Of a stretch of 64,000 nt of DNA, positions 63,885 through 64,000 are shown in pieces. Made by a program: the position numbers and the translations under genes. Origin of the DNA: Thalassobius vesicularis (GTDB taxonomy: Bacteria; Pseudomonadota; Alphaproteobacteria; Rhodobacterales; Rhodobacteraceae); the NCBI RefSeq assembly GCF_004799325.1, contig NZ_SSMD01000010.1, positions 1-64,000 on the forward strand, in the 5' to 3' direction. Below the pieces are notes generated by a model that was not told the origin of the DNA, did not search any database, and worked only from the letters and a program-made list of their open reading frames with translations. How positions within the stretch are numbered: position 1 is the first letter of the stretch; each line of letters opens with the position of its first letter.

Positions 63885-64000
63885 ATGCTGGACGGTAAAG
63901 TAGTAGTAGTCACCGGCGCAGGCCGTGGCATTGGGCGCGACATCGCGCTGATGATGGCAGCCAAGGGTGGCCGCGTCATCGTGAACGACCTGGGCGGCGC
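63885..64000 (+). CDS. SDR-family oxidoreductase, N-terminal part (cut by window edge)
   Basis: 39 residues from the ATG at 63885 after a GAGGGAGG site: [20 protein letters not shown] then [27 protein letters not shown] is the Rossmann cofactor loop of short-chain dehydrogenases, and VNDLGG is often seen in the hydroxyacyl-CoA-dehydrogenase type linked with MaoC hydratases. Substrate unknown from this fragment. Confidence 0.88.
   Translation, partial: MLDGKVVVVTGAGRGIGRDIALMMAAKGGRVIVNDLGG

Overview
The window reads as a high-GC alphaproteobacterial chromosome segment, most likely Rhodobacteraceae (Roseobacter/Paracoccus-like). This is inferred from gene content: pqqABCDE, a lanthanide-type xoxF, a form II coxSLM set, a TAXI-type TRAP operon, a CYP116B-like fused P450 and many acyl-CoA enzymes. 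Genes are dense, with frequent 4-nt ATGA overlaps. I saw no rRNA, tRNA, CRISPR array, transposase or phage gene.

Layout. (1) 1-6590, minus strand: an operon-like run of acyl-CoA synthetase, Liv-type ABC transporter (two ATPases, binding protein, two permeases) and etfB, which is cut by the left edge. (2) 6784-9486, plus: a PAS hybrid histidine kinase and an OmpR-type response regulator. (3) 9487-12597, minus: pqqABCDE with a 36-residue PqqA. Divergent from it are a NosR-like flavo-Fe-S membrane protein and ApbE (12743-15666). (4) 15873-20125, minus: form II CO-dehydrogenase-like coxG-S-L-M. (5) 20199-21801, minus: xoxJ and a PedF/CycB-type cytochrome c. (6) 21963-26014, plus: the PQQ-associated ABC system (binding protein, beta-propeller, small periplasmic protein, ATPase, ABC-2 permease). 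(7) 26090-33586, plus: Sel1 protein, cytochrome c, xoxF, LuxR-type response regulator, FIST protein and PAS hybrid kinase. (8) 33583-38613: RND efflux pump with a divergent TetR regulator. (9) 38665-47546: RpiR regulator, TAXI-TRAP transporter, UspA, class III aminotransferase, BKACE enzyme and FMN glutamate-synthase-like protein. (10) 47625-51263: CecR-like regulator with a YbhGFS-like exporter. (11) 51260-64000: IclR regulator, fused P450, MaoC hydratase, DUF35, thiolase, dienoyl-CoA-reductase-like SDR, fused CaiB CoA-transferase, crotonase, a frameshifted acyl-CoA ligase, acyl-CoA dehydrogenase and the start of another SDR.

How it works together. Regions 2-7 look like one periplasmic PQQ/lanthanide alcohol-oxidation locus: cofactor synthesis, the dehydrogenase, its XoxJ partner, cytochromes, a PQQ-linked ABC system and dedicated regulators. 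A recurring palindrome, GGTCGTACGACC with CTTTGG/CCAAAG flanks, occurs in full or half form in nearly every promoter gap between 12.6 and 29.4 kb, including the gaps before coxG and the LuxR regulator. The neighbouring LuxR regulator, FIST protein and hybrid kinase are the natural candidates to act through it. The FIST plus PAS-hybrid-kinase pair recalls NosP/NahK and the ErcS'/ErbR regulators of Pseudomonas ethanol oxidation.

The right-hand 12 kb looks like a catabolic island: hydroxylation by P450, CoA activation or transfer, then beta-oxidation of a hydrophobic substrate I cannot identify. The TRAP/BKACE operon looks like uptake and breakdown of a beta-amino acid or other amino compound via a beta-keto acid.
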